Origin: Chelativorans intermedius
Lineage (GTDB): Bacteria; Pseudomonadota; Alphaproteobacteria; Rhizobiales; Rhizobiaceae
Length of the DNA: 64,000 bases
Assembly (NCBI RefSeq): GCF_025398255.1
Contig: NZ_JAODNW010000001.1
Coordinates: 248,001 to 312,000 of the forward strand
Reading direction: 5' to 3'
A model generated the notes under the pieces. That model saw only the letters and a program-made list of their open reading frames with translations. It searched no databases and was not told the origin of the DNA. Each line of letters opens with the position of its first letter. The stretch's first letter is position 1. Position numbers and translations under genes: made by a program. This document shows positions 51,213-60,560 of the stretch, piece after piece.

Positions 51213-52436
51213 ATGGCGGGAATTGCCGCGCTGGCGGCGGCTTATGTGCTTTCGCAATTCTATCGCTCTTTCCTTGCCGTGCTCACCCCGGCGCTCAGCC
51301 TGGAGCTCGGTGCCACGAAGGCCGATCTTTCGGCGGCATCCGGCGCCTGGTTCGCTGTCTTCGCGCTCATGCAGTTCGCCATCGGCATCTGGCTCGACCG
51401 CCATGGCCCGCGGCGTACGGCGGCGGCGCTGCTGGCGCTGGGGGGCGGGGGCGGCGCCTTTCTCTTTGCGCTCGCGGTCCAGCCCTGGATGGTGATCGCC
51501 GCCATGGCGCTCATCGGCATGGGCTGTGCGCCGGTGCTCATGGCCTCCGTCTTCATCTTCGCAAAATCCTATTCGCCGGCCCGGCTGGCGGTGCTCACCT
51601 CCTTCCTGATGGGCATCGGCATGCTGGGCAACGTGGTCAGCACGTCGCCCCTGGCAGCAGCGGCCGAAGCCTTCGGCTGGCGTCCGGTGATTGCAGCGCT
51701 CGGGCTTCTCACCCTGCTTGTGGCAGCAGCCATACTCGCGTTCGTGCGCGATCCGGCGGTCGAGGAGGGGGCGCACGCAAGCGCCGGTTTCCGCGGCTAT
51801 CTGGAGCTCATCCGTCTTCCCGTTCTGTGGCCCATCCTGCCGCTGGCCGCCCTTAACTATGCAGCCGCCGCCGGCATACGCGGCCTGTGGGCCGGGCCCT
51901 ATCTCGACGAGGTCTACGGTGCCGATGCGCTGGTCATCGGCCAGGTCACGCTGTTCATGGCGCTTGCCATGGCGGTGGGCACCTTCATCTACGGCCCGCT
52001 CGATACGCTGTTCGGCACGCGCAAATGGGTGGCGGTGGCCGGCAACACGCTCGGCATGGCCGCCATTGCCTGGCTTGCCGCCTTTCCCCTGGCGGGCATT
52101 TCGGCGGCGACGGTGGCGCTGGTCATTATCGGGCTTGCGGGGGGAAGCTTCGGCATCATCATGGCCCATGGCCGCGCCTTCATGCCAGCCCATCTGACCG
52201 GGCGCGGCGTCACGCTCCTCAACTTCTTCTCCATCGGCGGGGTGGGGCTGATGCAGTTCGCCACCGGCGCCGTGGTCACCGCCGGCACCGTGCCGGGGGA
52301 GCCGGCGGCTGCCTACCGCACGCTGTTCTTCTTCTATGCCGGGCTGCTGGCGGCCAGCCTGCTGGTCTATCTCTTCTCCCGCGATGCCCGCCCGGAGCGG
52401 AGCGTCCGGCGCCGCGCCCGGGCAGCGGAAAGCTGA
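51213..52436 (+). CDS. MFS transporter
   Basis: 407 aa, about twelve membrane helices. LSQFYRSFLAVLTPALSLELGATKADLS opens it, and WLDRHGPRRTAA is the conserved loop 2-3 motif (G-x-x-x-D-R-x-G-R-R equivalent). The substrate cannot be told; the pattern resembles the 'nitrate/cyanate-like' or organic-acid MFS groups only loosely. AGGAGGAG gives a strong start at 51213. Two tandem palindromes in the leader suggest specific regulation. Confidence 0.87.
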   Translation: MAGIAALAAAYVLSQFYRSFLAVLTPALSLELGATKADLSAASGAWFAVFALMQFAIGIWLDRHGPRRTAAALLALGGGGGAFLFALAVQPWMVIAAMALIGMGCAPVLMASVFIFAKSYSPARLAVLTSFLMGIGMLGNVVSTSPLAAAAEAFGWRPVIAALGLLTLLVAAAILAFVRDPAVEEGAHASAGFRGYLELIRLPVLWPILPLAALNYAAAAGIRGLWAGPYLDEVYGADALVIGQVTLFMALAMAVGTFIYGPLDTLFGTRKWVAVAGNTLGMAAIAWLAAFPLAGISAATVALVIIGLAGGSFGIIMAHGRAFMPAHLTGRGVTLLNFFSIGGVGLMQFATGAVVTAGTVPGEPAAAYRTLFFFYAGLLAASLLVYLFSRDARPERSVRRRARAAES

Positions 52437-52565
52437 GAAAAAACCGCCTGCCGCGGCCTTGGCGCACCGAACCGTTTCCCAGCGTCCCTTCGGCCGGCGC
52501 AAAAACACGCCTTGCCGCGACTGGCGGCTGCTTTTAGGCTCTCGGCCAAAAAGAGGATGGACTTC

Positions 52566-53606
52566 ATGCAGCCTTCGGTGATCGAAACCATCGGCAACAC
52601 GCCGCTCATCCGCCTGCGACGCGCTTCCGAGGAGACGGGGTGCGAGATCTACGGCAAGGCCGAGTTCATGAATCCCGGCCAGTCCGTCAAGGACAGGGCA
52701 GGGCTCTTCATCATCCGCGACGCGGAGAGAAGGGGGCTGCTTTCGCCCGGTGGCGTCATCGTGGAGGGCACGGCGGGCAACACCGGCATCGGGCTCACCG
52801 TGGTGGCCAAGGCACTGGGCTATCGCACGGTGATCGTCATTCCCGAGACGCAGAGCCAGGAGAAGAAGGATGCGCTGCGCGTTCTCGGCGCCGAGCTGAT
52901 CGAGGTGCCCGCGGTGCCCTACCGCAATCCCAACAACTATGTGAAGGTGTCGGGACGGCTTGCGGAGGCGCTCGCCCGCAGCGAGCCCAACGGCGCCATC
53001 TGGGCCAATCAGTTCGACAATGTGGCCAATCGGAACGGCCACCGCGAGACCACGGCGCAGGAGATCTGGCGACAGACGGAGGGACGGGTGGACGGCTTCG
53101 TCTGCGCCGTCGGCACCGGTGGCACGCTGGCCGGCGTGGCCGAGGGGCTGCGCGCGCGCAAGCCCGACATCAAGATCGCGCTTGCCGATCCGATGGGGGC
53201 GGCGCTCTACAGCTACTACACGAGCGGCGAACTGAAGGCGGAGGGAAGCTCGATCACCGAGGGCATCGGCCAGGGCCGCGTGACGGCCAATCTGGAGGGC
53301 TTTCGCCCCGACTTCTCCTACCAGATCCCGGACAGCGAGGCGCTGCCCATCATCTTCTCGCTGGTGCAGGAGGAGGGGCTGTGCCTGGGCGGCTCGACGG
53401 GAATCAACATTGCCGGCGCCATCCGCCTCGCCAGGGAGATGGGGCCGGGCCACACCATCGTTACCGTGCTTTGCGACTACGGCACGCGCTACCAGTCCAA
53501 GCTCTTCAATCCTGCCTTCCTGCGCGAAAAGGGCCTGCCCGTGCCGGACTGGATGGAGAAGGCGGTGACGATTCCCGTTCCCTTCGAGGAGGTTCCCGCC
53601 CAATAG
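52566..53606 (+). CDS. cysK: Cysteine synthase A (O-acetylserine sulfhydrylase)
   Basis: 346 aa. Fold-type II PLP enzyme: IETIGNTPLIRLRRASE at the start, PLP Lys in NPGQSVKDRAG (about residue 40), substrate loop EGTAGNTGIGL, GTGGTLAGVAEGL phosphate cradle and the GLCLGGSTGIN segment. Slightly longer than CysK of enterobacteria (about 323), with a C-terminal extension (FNPAFLREKGLPVPDWMEKA). Makes cysteine from O-acetylserine and sulfide. Start 52566 has AGAGG 9 nt upstream; ATG 52557 would leave no spacing. Confidence 0.9.
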   Translation: MQPSVIETIGNTPLIRLRRASEETGCEIYGKAEFMNPGQSVKDRAGLFIIRDAERRGLLSPGGVIVEGTAGNTGIGLTVVAKALGYRTVIVIPETQSQEKKDALRVLGAELIEVPAVPYRNPNNYVKVSGRLAEALARSEPNGAIWANQFDNVANRNGHRETTAQEIWRQTEGRVDGFVCAVGTGGTLAGVAEGLRARKPDIKIALADPMGAALYSYYTSGELKAEGSSITEGIGQGRVTANLEGFRPDFSYQIPDSEALPIIFSLVQEEGLCLGGSTGINIAGAIRLAREMGPGHTIVTVLCDYGTRYQSKLFNPAFLREKGLPVPDWMEKAVTIPVPFEEVPAQ

Positions 53607-53674
53607 CGCCGCTTGCGGCCCTACCCAAAGCGGCCGCCAGCCTCTAGTGTGCGCCGGAACGGTTCAACGGGAGG

Positions 53675-54430
53675 ATGTCCGTGGAGCATATCACGCCGAC
53701 GCAAGCGCTCTTTCGCGATCAGCCCTATCTCGCCTCGGTGGAGGCCGTCGTGCGCGGCGTCAACGAGCGCGGTGGCATCATCCTCGACCGCACGGTCTTC
53801 TATGCCACCTCCGGCGGGCAGCCGGGCGACACGGGCCATCTCGTCCGTGGCGACGGTTCCCGAATCACCGTGGCTGCGACGGTGACGGGGCGCACCAAGG
53901 ATGAAATCATCCATGTGCCTGCGGCAGACCAGGCCATGCCGGAGGCGGGCGAGACGGTGACGGCCGAGATCGACTGGCCGCGCCGCCACAAGCTGATGCG
54001 CATGCACACCGCCTGCCACCTGCTGAGCGTGATCTGCCCGTTTCCGATCACCGGCGCCTCGGTCGGCGAGGAGGATTCGCGCGTCGACTTCGACCTGCCT
54101 GAGCTGGCCGTCAGCAAGGAGGAGGTGACCGAGAAGCTGATGGCGCTGGTGGCCGCCGATCACCCGGTCTTCACGCGCTGGATCAGCGAGGAGGAGCTTG
54201 CGGCCAACCCCTCGCTGGTCAAGTCGAAGAACGTGCGCCCGCCCGCCGGCGCCGGGCGCATCCGCCTCGTGTGCATCGGCGAGGATGCCGCTATCGACAG
54301 CCAGCCCTGCGGGGGCACCCATGTGGCGCGCACCGGCGAGGTGGGAGAGATCCATATCGGCAAGATCGAGAAGAAGGGCCGGGAAAACCGCCGCTTCCGC
54401 ATCCGTTTCGGCCCGCCCCCGGGCGGCTGA
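53675..54430 (+). CDS. Alanyl-tRNA editing protein (AlaX type)
   Basis: 251 aa. Free-standing homologue of the AlaRS editing domain: TVFYATSGGQPGDTGHL, zinc ligands HTACH (His111, His115), and PCGGTHVARTGEVG with the remaining Cys and His ligands. Removes Ser or Gly from mischarged tRNA-Ala in the cytosol. ATG 53675 directly abuts GGAGG; GTG 53681 has better spacing and may be the true start. It lies between cysK and sseA, a sulfur-metabolism setting but with its own spacing. Confidence 0.9.
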   Translation: MSVEHITPTQALFRDQPYLASVEAVVRGVNERGGIILDRTVFYATSGGQPGDTGHLVRGDGSRITVAATVTGRTKDEIIHVPAADQAMPEAGETVTAEIDWPRRHKLMRMHTACHLLSVICPFPITGASVGEEDSRVDFDLPELAVSKEEVTEKLMALVAADHPVFTRWISEEELAANPSLVKSKNVRPPAGAGRIRLVCIGEDAAIDSQPCGGTHVARTGEVGEIHIGKIEKKGRENRRFRIRFGPPPGG

Positions 54431-54521
54431 GAAGGTTTTGCGCGGCGCGCGGCTGCCCCCCCTTGCCGTGCGCGCGTGATTTCTATCTTCTTCCCCAAAA
54501 GCCTGTGGGAGCCCCGAGCGC

Positions 54522-55373
54522 ATGAGCGAGAAAAGCCCCTTCATCGTTTCCGCCGACTGGCTGCAGGCACGCCTGCACCAGCCGGGACTGTCCATCGTCG
54601 ACGGCTCCTGGTATCTGCCGGCCCAGGGGCGCGATGCGAAGGCCGAATACGAGGCCGCGCATATTCCCCGCGCGGTCTTCTTCGACCACGACCAGGTGGT
54701 CGATCCCGATTCGCAACTGCCGCATGCCCTGCCGTCGCCGCGCGTTTTCGAGGGCTTTGCCAGCTCGATGGGCATCTCGCATTCCGATACCATCGTCGTG
54801 TATGACGGCCCCGGCCTCCTTTCCGCACCGCGCGTGTGGTGGATGTTCCGCGTGATGGGCGCTGAGCGGGTGTTTCTGCTCGATGGCGGTTTCGACCGCT
54901 GGCGCGCCGAGGGGCGGCCGGTGACGAGCGAGCCGACAAAGGTCGCATCCAGCGCCTTCATTTCGAGGTTCGATGCGGGGCGCGTCGTCTCCTTCGAGGA
55001 GATGCTGACCATCGTGCAGGAAGGTTCGGCACAGATCGCCGATGCGAGGTCGGCCGGCCGCTTCACGGGCACCGAGCCAGAGCCGCGCCCCGGCATGCGC
55101 TCCGGCCACATGCCCGGCGCGCGCAACGTGCCGGCTGCCACGCTTTCGCAGGATGGCAGCCTTCTGCCGCTCGACAGGCTGCGCGAGCGGCTGCGGGAGG
55201 CCGGGCTCGATCTGGAAAGGCCGGTGGTCACGTCCTGCGGTTCGGGCGTCACGGCGGCCGTCGTCACCCTGGCGCTGGAATCGCTCGGCCACCGCGACAA
55301 CCGCCTCTATGACGGATCGTGGAGCGAGTGGGGCGGGCGCGCCGACACGCCGGTGGTGACGGGGCAGGAATGA
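54522..55373 (+). CDS. sseA: 3-mercaptopyruvate sulfurtransferase
   Basis: 283 aa, two rhodanese domains (about 10-140 and 160-280). The first has WYLPAQGRDAKAEYEAAHIPRAVFFDHD; the second carries the active-site loop CGSGVTA with Cys239, whose GSG(V/T) composition favours mercaptopyruvate over thiosulfate. Transfers sulfur from 3-mercaptopyruvate to thiols or cyanide. Its stop codon overlaps the GNAT start in an ATGA. Confidence 0.9.
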   Translation: MSEKSPFIVSADWLQARLHQPGLSIVDGSWYLPAQGRDAKAEYEAAHIPRAVFFDHDQVVDPDSQLPHALPSPRVFEGFASSMGISHSDTIVVYDGPGLLSAPRVWWMFRVMGAERVFLLDGGFDRWRAEGRPVTSEPTKVASSAFISRFDAGRVVSFEEMLTIVQEGSAQIADARSAGRFTGTEPEPRPGMRSGHMPGARNVPAATLSQDGSLLPLDRLRERLREAGLDLERPVVTSCGSGVTAAVVTLALESLGHRDNRLYDGSWSEWGGRADTPVVTGQE

Positions 55374-55942
55374 ACGCCCGCCGCTCATCGTCCGGCGCGC
55401 AGACCCTGCGCGCCCTCGTCACCCATCTGGAGATGGATGCGCCGCCGCGCAGCTATCCGCCGTTGCCGATCGGCCGGCAAATGGCGCTCATGCGCTGCCG
55501 CGACATGCCGCTCCACTTCTACCGCTATCTCTACGATCGCGTCGGGCGGGCGTGGCACTGGACGGCGGCGCTGCGGCTCGGCGACGAGGCACTGGCGGAG
55601 CGCCTGCAAAGCCCGCAGACGGATGTTCAGGTGCTCTATGTCGAGGGTTGCCCCTCGGGCTTCTTCGAGCTGCGGCTGCTTTCGCAAGAGGAGTGCCGGC
55701 TCGTGCATTTCGGCCTGATGGCGCATGCCATCGGCACCGGGCTCGGCCACTGGTTTCTGGGTGCGGCTGTGCAGGCAGCCTGGGCGCACGGGCCGCGCCT
55801 GGTCTCGGTGGAGACGTGCACGCTCGATCATCCCGCCGCCCTCGCGCTCTACCAGAAGATGGGCTTCGAGCCGGTGTGGCGGAAGGAGGAGAACCTTGTC
55901 ACGCTCAGCGAGGAGGAACGGGCAGCCGTGCTGATGCGCTGA
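55370..55942 (+). CDS. GNAT-family N-acetyltransferase
   Basis: 190 aa. GNAT fold: FFELRLLSQEECRLVHFGLMAHAIGTGLGHWFLGAAVQAAW contains the beta4 and acetyl-CoA-binding helix, and VSVETCTLDHPAALALYQKMGFEPVWRKEE is the typical C-terminal half. The substrate is unknown. Translationally coupled to sseA (ATGA). The start at 55370 is favoured over an in-frame extension into sseA. Confidence 0.85.
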   Translation: MNARRSSSGAQTLRALVTHLEMDAPPRSYPPLPIGRQMALMRCRDMPLHFYRYLYDRVGRAWHWTAALRLGDEALAERLQSPQTDVQVLYVEGCPSGFFELRLLSQEECRLVHFGLMAHAIGTGLGHWFLGAAVQAAWAHGPRLVSVETCTLDHPAALALYQKMGFEPVWRKEENLVTLSEEERAAVLMR

Positions 55943-55975
55943 GCGCCTGCAGAGGATGGCACCTCCCGGCCGCCG

Positions 55976-56003
55976 AAAAAAAGCCCGCCACGGGAGGGCG
56001 GGC
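55976..56003 (-). terminator. Rho-independent terminator of ald
   Basis: On the minus strand GCCCGCC (56003-55997), a 7-nt loop and GGCGGGC (55989-55983) are followed by seven T (55982-55976). It lies 25 nt after the ald stop. The clearest intrinsic terminator in the window. Confidence 0.9.
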
Positions 56004-56028
56004 GAGCTCTTGGGGGGAGGATGCTGTT

Positions 56029-57144
56029 TCAGGCGGCCAGCACAGCCTGCGGCTCGGCCATCTCGTAGCCAAGCGCCTCGGCCACGGCGCGGTTGGTGAT
56101 GCGCCCTTTGTGGACGTTGAGCCCGTTGCGCAGATGCGGATCGTCGGCCAGCGCCTTCAGCCCCTTGTCGGCGAGCTGCAGGCCGTGATGCAGCGTGGCG
56201 TTGTTGAGCGCATGTGTCGACGTGATCGGCACCGCGCCCGGCATGTTGGCGACGCAATAGTGGATGATGCCGTCCACCGCATAGGTGGGTTCGGAATGGG
56301 TGGTGGGACGCGAGGTCTCGAAGCAGCCACCCTGGTCGATCGCCACGTCGACGAGCACCGCACCCTGTTTCATGCCCGACAGCATCTCGCGGGTGACGAG
56401 CTTCGGCGCCGCAGCGCCGGGAATGAGCACGGCTCCCACCACCATGTCGGCGGAGAAGCATTCCTCCTCCAGCGCCTCGACAGTGGAATAGCGCGTGTGC
56501 ACGCGCCCGTTGAAAATGTCGTCGAGTTCGCGCAGGCGGGGGATGGAACGGTCGATGATGGTGACATCCGCGCCCAGGCCAATGGCCATCTTGGCGGCAT
56601 TGAGCCCCACCACGCCGCCGCCGATGATCGCCACCTTGCCGGGCAGCACGCCCGGCACGCCGCCGAGCAGCACGCCGCGCCCACCATTGGCCTTCTGCAG
56701 CGCCGTCGCGCCGGCCTGGATGGCAAGGCGGCCGGCAACCTCCGACATCGGTGCAAGGAGAGGTAATCCGCCGCGTCCGTCCGTCACCGTCTCATAGGCG
56801 ATGGCCGTGACGCCGGAATCGACCAGTCCTTTCGCCTGATCGGGATCGGGCGCCAAGTGCAGATAGGTATAGAGGATCTGGCCCTCGCGAAGCTGCACCC
56901 ACTCGGAAGGCTGCGGCTCCTTGACCTTGACGATCATGTCGGCCCTGGCGAACACTTCCTCCGCCGTCCTGACGACCGTGGCGCCGGCGGCGCGATAGGC
57001 GTTGTCGTCGGCTCCGATGCCTGCGCCGGCCCCCGATTCCATCAGAACCTCATGGCCGTGCGCCACATATTCGCGCACCGAACCGGGGGTCAGGCCGACC
57101 CTGTATTCATGGTTCTTGATCTCCTTCGGGCATCCGACGCGCAT
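56029..57144 (-). CDS. ald: Alanine dehydrogenase
   Basis: 371 aa, full length. [21 protein letters not shown] (Arg and Lys of the pyruvate site), [10 protein letters not shown] with the catalytic Lys region, YTYLHLAPD with catalytic His, NAD motif [23 protein letters not shown], and [23 protein letters not shown] with catalytic Asp. Converts alanine to pyruvate and ammonia with NAD. Divergent from an Lrp-type regulator, 148 nt apart, the usual AldR-ald arrangement; followed by a strong terminator. Confidence 0.95.
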   Translation of the reverse strand: MRVGCPKEIKNHEYRVGLTPGSVREYVAHGHEVLMESGAGAGIGADDNAYRAAGATVVRTAEEVFARADMIVKVKEPQPSEWVQLREGQILYTYLHLAPDPDQAKGLVDSGVTAIAYETVTDGRGGLPLLAPMSEVAGRLAIQAGATALQKANGGRGVLLGGVPGVLPGKVAIIGGGVVGLNAAKMAIGLGADVTIIDRSIPRLRELDDIFNGRVHTRYSTVEALEEECFSADMVVGAVLIPGAAAPKLVTREMLSGMKQGAVLVDVAIDQGGCFETSRPTTHSEPTYAVDGIIHYCVANMPGAVPITSTHALNNATLHHGLQLADKGLKALADDPHLRNGLNVHKGRITNRAVAEALGYEMAEPQAVLAA

Positions 57145-57292
57145 GCAGGCCGTCTCCAGTGACTTGGTGGCTACGATTACAAGACTCTATCGCAACAGGG
57201 CCCGAACGTCCTTGCGAAGTTGTTTGCCATGACTGATCATGTTCGTTATTTCTTGCGTGGGATATAGGTATTGGGAGGAGAATATACGATAG

Positions 57293-57766
57293 ATGTCCCT
57301 CGACAGGATTGATATCGCCATTCTGGACACGCTGCAGCAGGATGGCCGCATCTCCAATGCAGCGCTTGCGGAACGGGTGGGGCTGTCGCAGTCGGCCTGT
57401 TCGCGCCGTCTCGACAACCTCGAAAGGGCGGGCGTCATCAAGGGTTATCACGCGCAGCTTTCCAACGCCGCGCTGGGCCACAGGATGACGGTGATCGTGC
57501 ATATCTCGCTCACCGGCCAGTTCGAGAAGACGCTCTCGGAGTTCGAGGCGGCGGTGAAGCGCTGTCCCAACATCCTTTCCTGCCATCTGATGTCGGGAGA
57601 ATACGACTACATTCTCAGGATCGCGGCGCGCGACCTGGAAGATTACGAGCGCATCCACAAGGAGTGGCTGACGGGCATGCCGCATGTCATCAAGATCAAC
57701 TCCTCCTTCGCCCTGCGCGAAGTGATCGACCGCACCGCGATCGGCATCCGCCCCGACATGGCCTGA
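57293..57766 (+). CDS. Lrp/AsnC-family regulator of ald
   Basis: 157 aa. Winged HTH (IDIAILDTLQQDGRISNAALAERVGLSQSACSRRLDNLE, about 6-44) and RAM domain (VIVHISLTGQ, YDYILRIAARDLEDYERI). Divergent from ald, so it very probably activates it in response to alanine. GGGAGGAG stands 12 nt before the ATG, a long spacing. AT-rich control region lies between the two genes. Confidence 0.88.
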   Translation: MSLDRIDIAILDTLQQDGRISNAALAERVGLSQSACSRRLDNLERAGVIKGYHAQLSNAALGHRMTVIVHISLTGQFEKTLSEFEAAVKRCPNILSCHLMSGEYDYILRIAARDLEDYERIHKEWLTGMPHVIKINSSFALREVIDRTAIGIRPDMA

Positions 57767-57771
57767 GCCTT

Positions 57772-57796
57772 CCCGGCGGTCCTTGCCGTCGCCGGG
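57772..57796 (+). terminator. Hairpin after the Lrp gene
   Basis: CCCGGCG (57772-57778), an 11-nt loop and CGCCGGG (57790-57796), 5 nt after the stop codon. No T tract follows, so it may be Rho-assisted or only stabilise the 3' end. Confidence 0.4.
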
Positions 57797-57877
57797 GCGT
57801 CACGTGAAGCTGCTGGGCTGTACCGGCATTCCGTTCCAGACTTTCTTTTTCGTTTCCGTGTCCGTGCTGCTGGGGCG

Positions 57878-58143
57878 ATGTCCGCGACGCGATGGTTCGT
57901 CGTCGTCGTCGACAAGGGCACCATCAATCCGAGCGCCGATGCCAACCGGCGCTTCGCGCCGCTTGAGAACACCACCGTGCTGTTCGAGACCGGGCCGGCG
58001 GCGGCGCGTTTCGCAAGCCAGGCCAAGGGCGTGCGCATCGAGCCGGCGGGCGAGGGGCAGGAGGGGTTCGCGCTCTACCGCATCGTGCTGTGGGCCGGCT
58101 TTCGGGCCGATCCCTCGCGGGGCGCGGCAGCACGGCGCATTGA
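57878..58143 (+). pseudogene. Coding-like segment without a clean end (hypothetical, possibly frameshifted)
   Basis: From ATG 57878 a frame with strong G/C third positions reads MSATRWFVVVVDKGTINPSA and RRFAPLENTTVLFETG, then about 80 residues in all. Past ~58130 codon use deteriorates and the frame runs on, out of phase, through the Dabb gene to 58561. A stop in another frame at 58141-58143 would close it at about 88 residues if a frameshift were present. No family was recognised. It may be a degraded gene, a sequencing frameshift, or a short real protein overlapping the next gene; the end coordinate is therefore tentative. Confidence 0.4.
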
Positions 58144-58196
58144 CAGCGGTCCGCGCGCGACCAACTACTTCGGCACATCAAGACCGGAGACTGTCC

Positions 58197-58511
58197 GTGA
58201 TTCGTCATATCGTTTTCTTCAGCGCCAGAAAGCGCGAGGATGTCGAGCGCATCGCCAGCGAGCTGAAGATGCTCGGCCAGATCCCGCATGTGGATTTCTT
58301 CGAGGTGGGCCTCAACCGCAAGGTCGACCAGCTCGGCGGCGAGGTGGATGTGGTGGTCTATGGCGAGTTTCGGGACGAGGCCGCTCTGGCCGCCTACAAG
58401 GCGCATCCGATCTATGCCGAGTGCATCACCCGGGTGCGCCCTCTGCGCGAGATGCGCATCGCGGCCGACTTCGTCTCCAGCGCCGGGGCGCAAGACGGGG
58501 ACAGAATCTAG
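58197..58511 (+). CDS. Dabb-family (stress-responsive A/B barrel) protein
   Basis: 104 aa, one ferredoxin-like barrel. IRHIVFFSARKREDVERIASEL at the start, with HVDFFEVGLNRKVDQLGGEVDVVVYGEFRDEAALAAYKAHPIYAE, matches the Dabb domain (conserved His near the N-terminus and Y-x-x-HP motif). Function in bacteria is mostly unknown. The GTG start at 58197 has GGAG 7 nt upstream and matches the family's beginning. Confidence 0.82.
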   Translation: MIRHIVFFSARKREDVERIASELKMLGQIPHVDFFEVGLNRKVDQLGGEVDVVVYGEFRDEAALAAYKAHPIYAECITRVRPLREMRIAADFVSSAGAQDGDRI

Positions 58512-58702
58512 GGCGAAACGCCGCTGCCTCGTGCCTCGCGCACTTCAGGAGGATGCCGTAACAGGCTGCGCCTGAAAGGATTTTTCTACCCCACCCCACG
58601 GTGTCGCATCTTGCGGCAGCAGATTTTTCGGCCTCTTTTGTCCCCGGTCCTGCAGCCGGCCTTATCGTTGTCGCAACGAATGTCGACGTGCAGGAGACCG
58701 AA

Positions 58703-60046
58703 GTGACGACCATCGACCCCGAAAACACCGCCCGCCTCAAGCTGCCCTACATCATGCCCTCGCAGGCGCAGAAACACGTCACCCACAACGAGGCGCTGCG
58801 CATGCTCGATGCGCTGGTACAGCCCGGCGTGCTCGATCGCGACCTGACGGCGCCGCCCGCCGACCCGCAGGAGGGCGACCATTACATTGTTGCGGCAGGC
58901 GCGGCCGGCGCCTGGGCGGGCAAGGACCACCATCTCGCCGCCTTCATGGATGGCGTGTGGTTCACCTTCCCGCCGCGGCTCGGCATGCTTGCCTGGATCG
59001 CCGACGAGGCGCGCCTCGTGGCGTGGAACGGCGCGGCGTGGTTGCCGCCGGCGCCCGACGACCTCCAGAACCTTTCCCTGCTCGGAGTGGGTACGGGCGC
59101 GGATGCCGCCAATCCCTTCTCGGCCAAGCTCAACAACACGCTGTGGACAGCGCGATACGGCGCCGAGGGCGGCGACGGCAGCCTGCGCTACAAGCTCAAC
59201 AAGGAGGCGCCGGGCGACACCACCTCGCTGCTGTTCCAGACCGACTGGTCGGGCCGCGCCGAGATCGGCCTTGCCGGCAGCGACGATCTGTCCATCAAGG
59301 TCAGCGCCGATGGCGGCACCTGGAGCGAAGCGCTCAGGATCGACCGCCACGACGGGGTGACGGCCGTGCAGGGCCTGCGCCACCAGCCCACGGGCCGGGA
59401 TCTGGCCTCGATGCTGTTCACCCCCGGCGGCGACGGGCAGGTGTCGATCTACCGCATCGACGGCACGAGCGCGCAGAACCCGCGGACGGCCACCATCGAC
59501 AGCGTTTCGGGCGACACGATCACGCTGACCACCTTCGATGCCGGGCTGTTCTTCCACGACTTTATGGATGGCGTGAGCCGCATCCGCATCTGGAACGTGT
59601 CGAAGAGCCCGGAAGAACCGGCCTGGGTGGTCAGGAAGCCGGCCGGCAACCAGCTTCAGGTGCTCGATGCCGGCGACATCGCCGGCTGGGCGAACGGCGA
59701 GACGGTGCAGGTTGGCGATCCCACGGACGTGACGCCAAACCGCTGCATCGCGCTCGACATCTCGCCCATGCTCGTCAGCCTGTTCGGCCAGGCGTTCCGG
59801 CAGACCGGCATCATGGTGAAGGCGAATGTTCTGGCGGCGGCGGACGGCGACACGATAGACATCACGCCAACCGGCGTGTCGGGTTCCTTCGTGGTGGCCG
59901 CTTCGGCGCCGAGTTCGGCGGGGGTGACTATCATCCCGTGCACCGAGCAGTCGCCCATCTCCAATTCCAATCTCGTATTCTTGCGGGAAAAGGTCGCCAC
60001 CACGGCCGGCACTCGCCTCTTGAGCTCTATTGCGGTGTTCGCTTGA
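58703..60046 (+). CDS. DUF2793 phage/GTA-type protein, solitary
   Basis: 447 aa. The N-terminal DUF2793 domain (about 1-115) is clear: LKLPYIMPSQAQKHVTHNEAL and HHLAAFMDGVWFTFPPRLGMLAWI. The rest (about 130-447) is beta-rich and Gly/Asp/Thr-rich, like tail or receptor-binding proteins. DUF2793 proteins occur at the ends of prophages and gene transfer agents. No capsid, tail or lysis genes are near, so this is an isolated copy. The GTG start at 58703 has CAGGAG 7 nt upstream; a longer GTG frame from 58601 is less likely. Overlaps the convergent phosphatase gene by 20 nt. Confidence 0.8.
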   Translation: MTTIDPENTARLKLPYIMPSQAQKHVTHNEALRMLDALVQPGVLDRDLTAPPADPQEGDHYIVAAGAAGAWAGKDHHLAAFMDGVWFTFPPRLGMLAWIADEARLVAWNGAAWLPPAPDDLQNLSLLGVGTGADAANPFSAKLNNTLWTARYGAEGGDGSLRYKLNKEAPGDTTSLLFQTDWSGRAEIGLAGSDDLSIKVSADGGTWSEALRIDRHDGVTAVQGLRHQPTGRDLASMLFTPGGDGQVSIYRIDGTSAQNPRTATIDSVSGDTITLTTFDAGLFFHDFMDGVSRIRIWNVSKSPEEPAWVVRKPAGNQLQVLDAGDIAGWANGETVQVGDPTDVTPNRCIALDISPMLVSLFGQAFRQTGIMVKANVLAAADGDTIDITPTGVSGSFVVAASAPSSAGVTIIPCTEQSPISNSNLVFLREKVATTAGTRLLSSIAVFA

Positions 60047-60560
60047 TCTCCCGGCGCGGCACGGGCAGCGTGAAAGGCTCCCCTTCGCAGGCGTCCGCGC
60101 CCCGGCCGATGGCGCGGATCGCCTCGGCCATGCGGCCCCGCCGACCCAGCATCTCGTCGGCAATCCGCACAATGCGGATATTGGGCGTGGCGGCGGGGCA
60201 GCGCCGGCGCAGTTCGAGGGCGAGCGCACGCTCGTCGCGTGTCGGGTCGAGGGCGGCGGCCATGCAATAGGCTGCCGCCGTCGAACGGCTGATGCCGGCA
60301 TAGCAGTGCACCACCAGGGGAAAAACCCGGTTCCAGGACCGGGCGAACGCGAGAAGTGCCGCGACATGCTCCGGCGTGGGCGCCACCAACCCCGGCCTCT
60401 CTTCCGTGATGTCGTGCATTGCCAGGTGCAGGCAGCAGGCAGGGTCGAGATGGGCCGGGCACGGCGGCGGCGCATCGACCGACAACAGCGAAACCAGATG
60501 CGTGGCCCGGGTCGCCCGAAGCGTCTCGGAAAGCCGGGAGAGGGGGGTGACATGAATCAT
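60027..60560 (-). CDS. Tyrosine phosphatase-family protein coupled to cobC
   Basis: 177 aa, cytosolic. P-loop HCYAGISRS (85-93) with Cys86 and Arg92 fits the CX5R signature; Asp50 in LAMHDITE may be the general acid. The start ATG at 60560 overlaps the cobC stop in ATGA, so it is translated with cobC. The family is widespread in alphaproteobacteria with no defined substrate; coupling to cobC suggests a small phosphorylated intermediate rather than a protein might be the substrate (inference). Confidence 0.85.
   Translation of the reverse strand: MIHVTPLSRLSETLRATRATHLVSLLSVDAPPPCPAHLDPACCLHLAMHDITEERPGLVAPTPEHVAALLAFARSWNRVFPLVVHCYAGISRSTAAAYCMAAALDPTRDERALALELRRRCPAATPNIRIVRIADEMLGRRGRMAEAIRAIGRGADACEGEPFTLPVPRREIKRTPQ

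Noticed and set aside
58703-60560. Prophage or gene transfer agent cluster
   Set aside because: Only one phage-type gene is present; neighbours are metabolic, and no integrase, attachment site or capsid gene was found.
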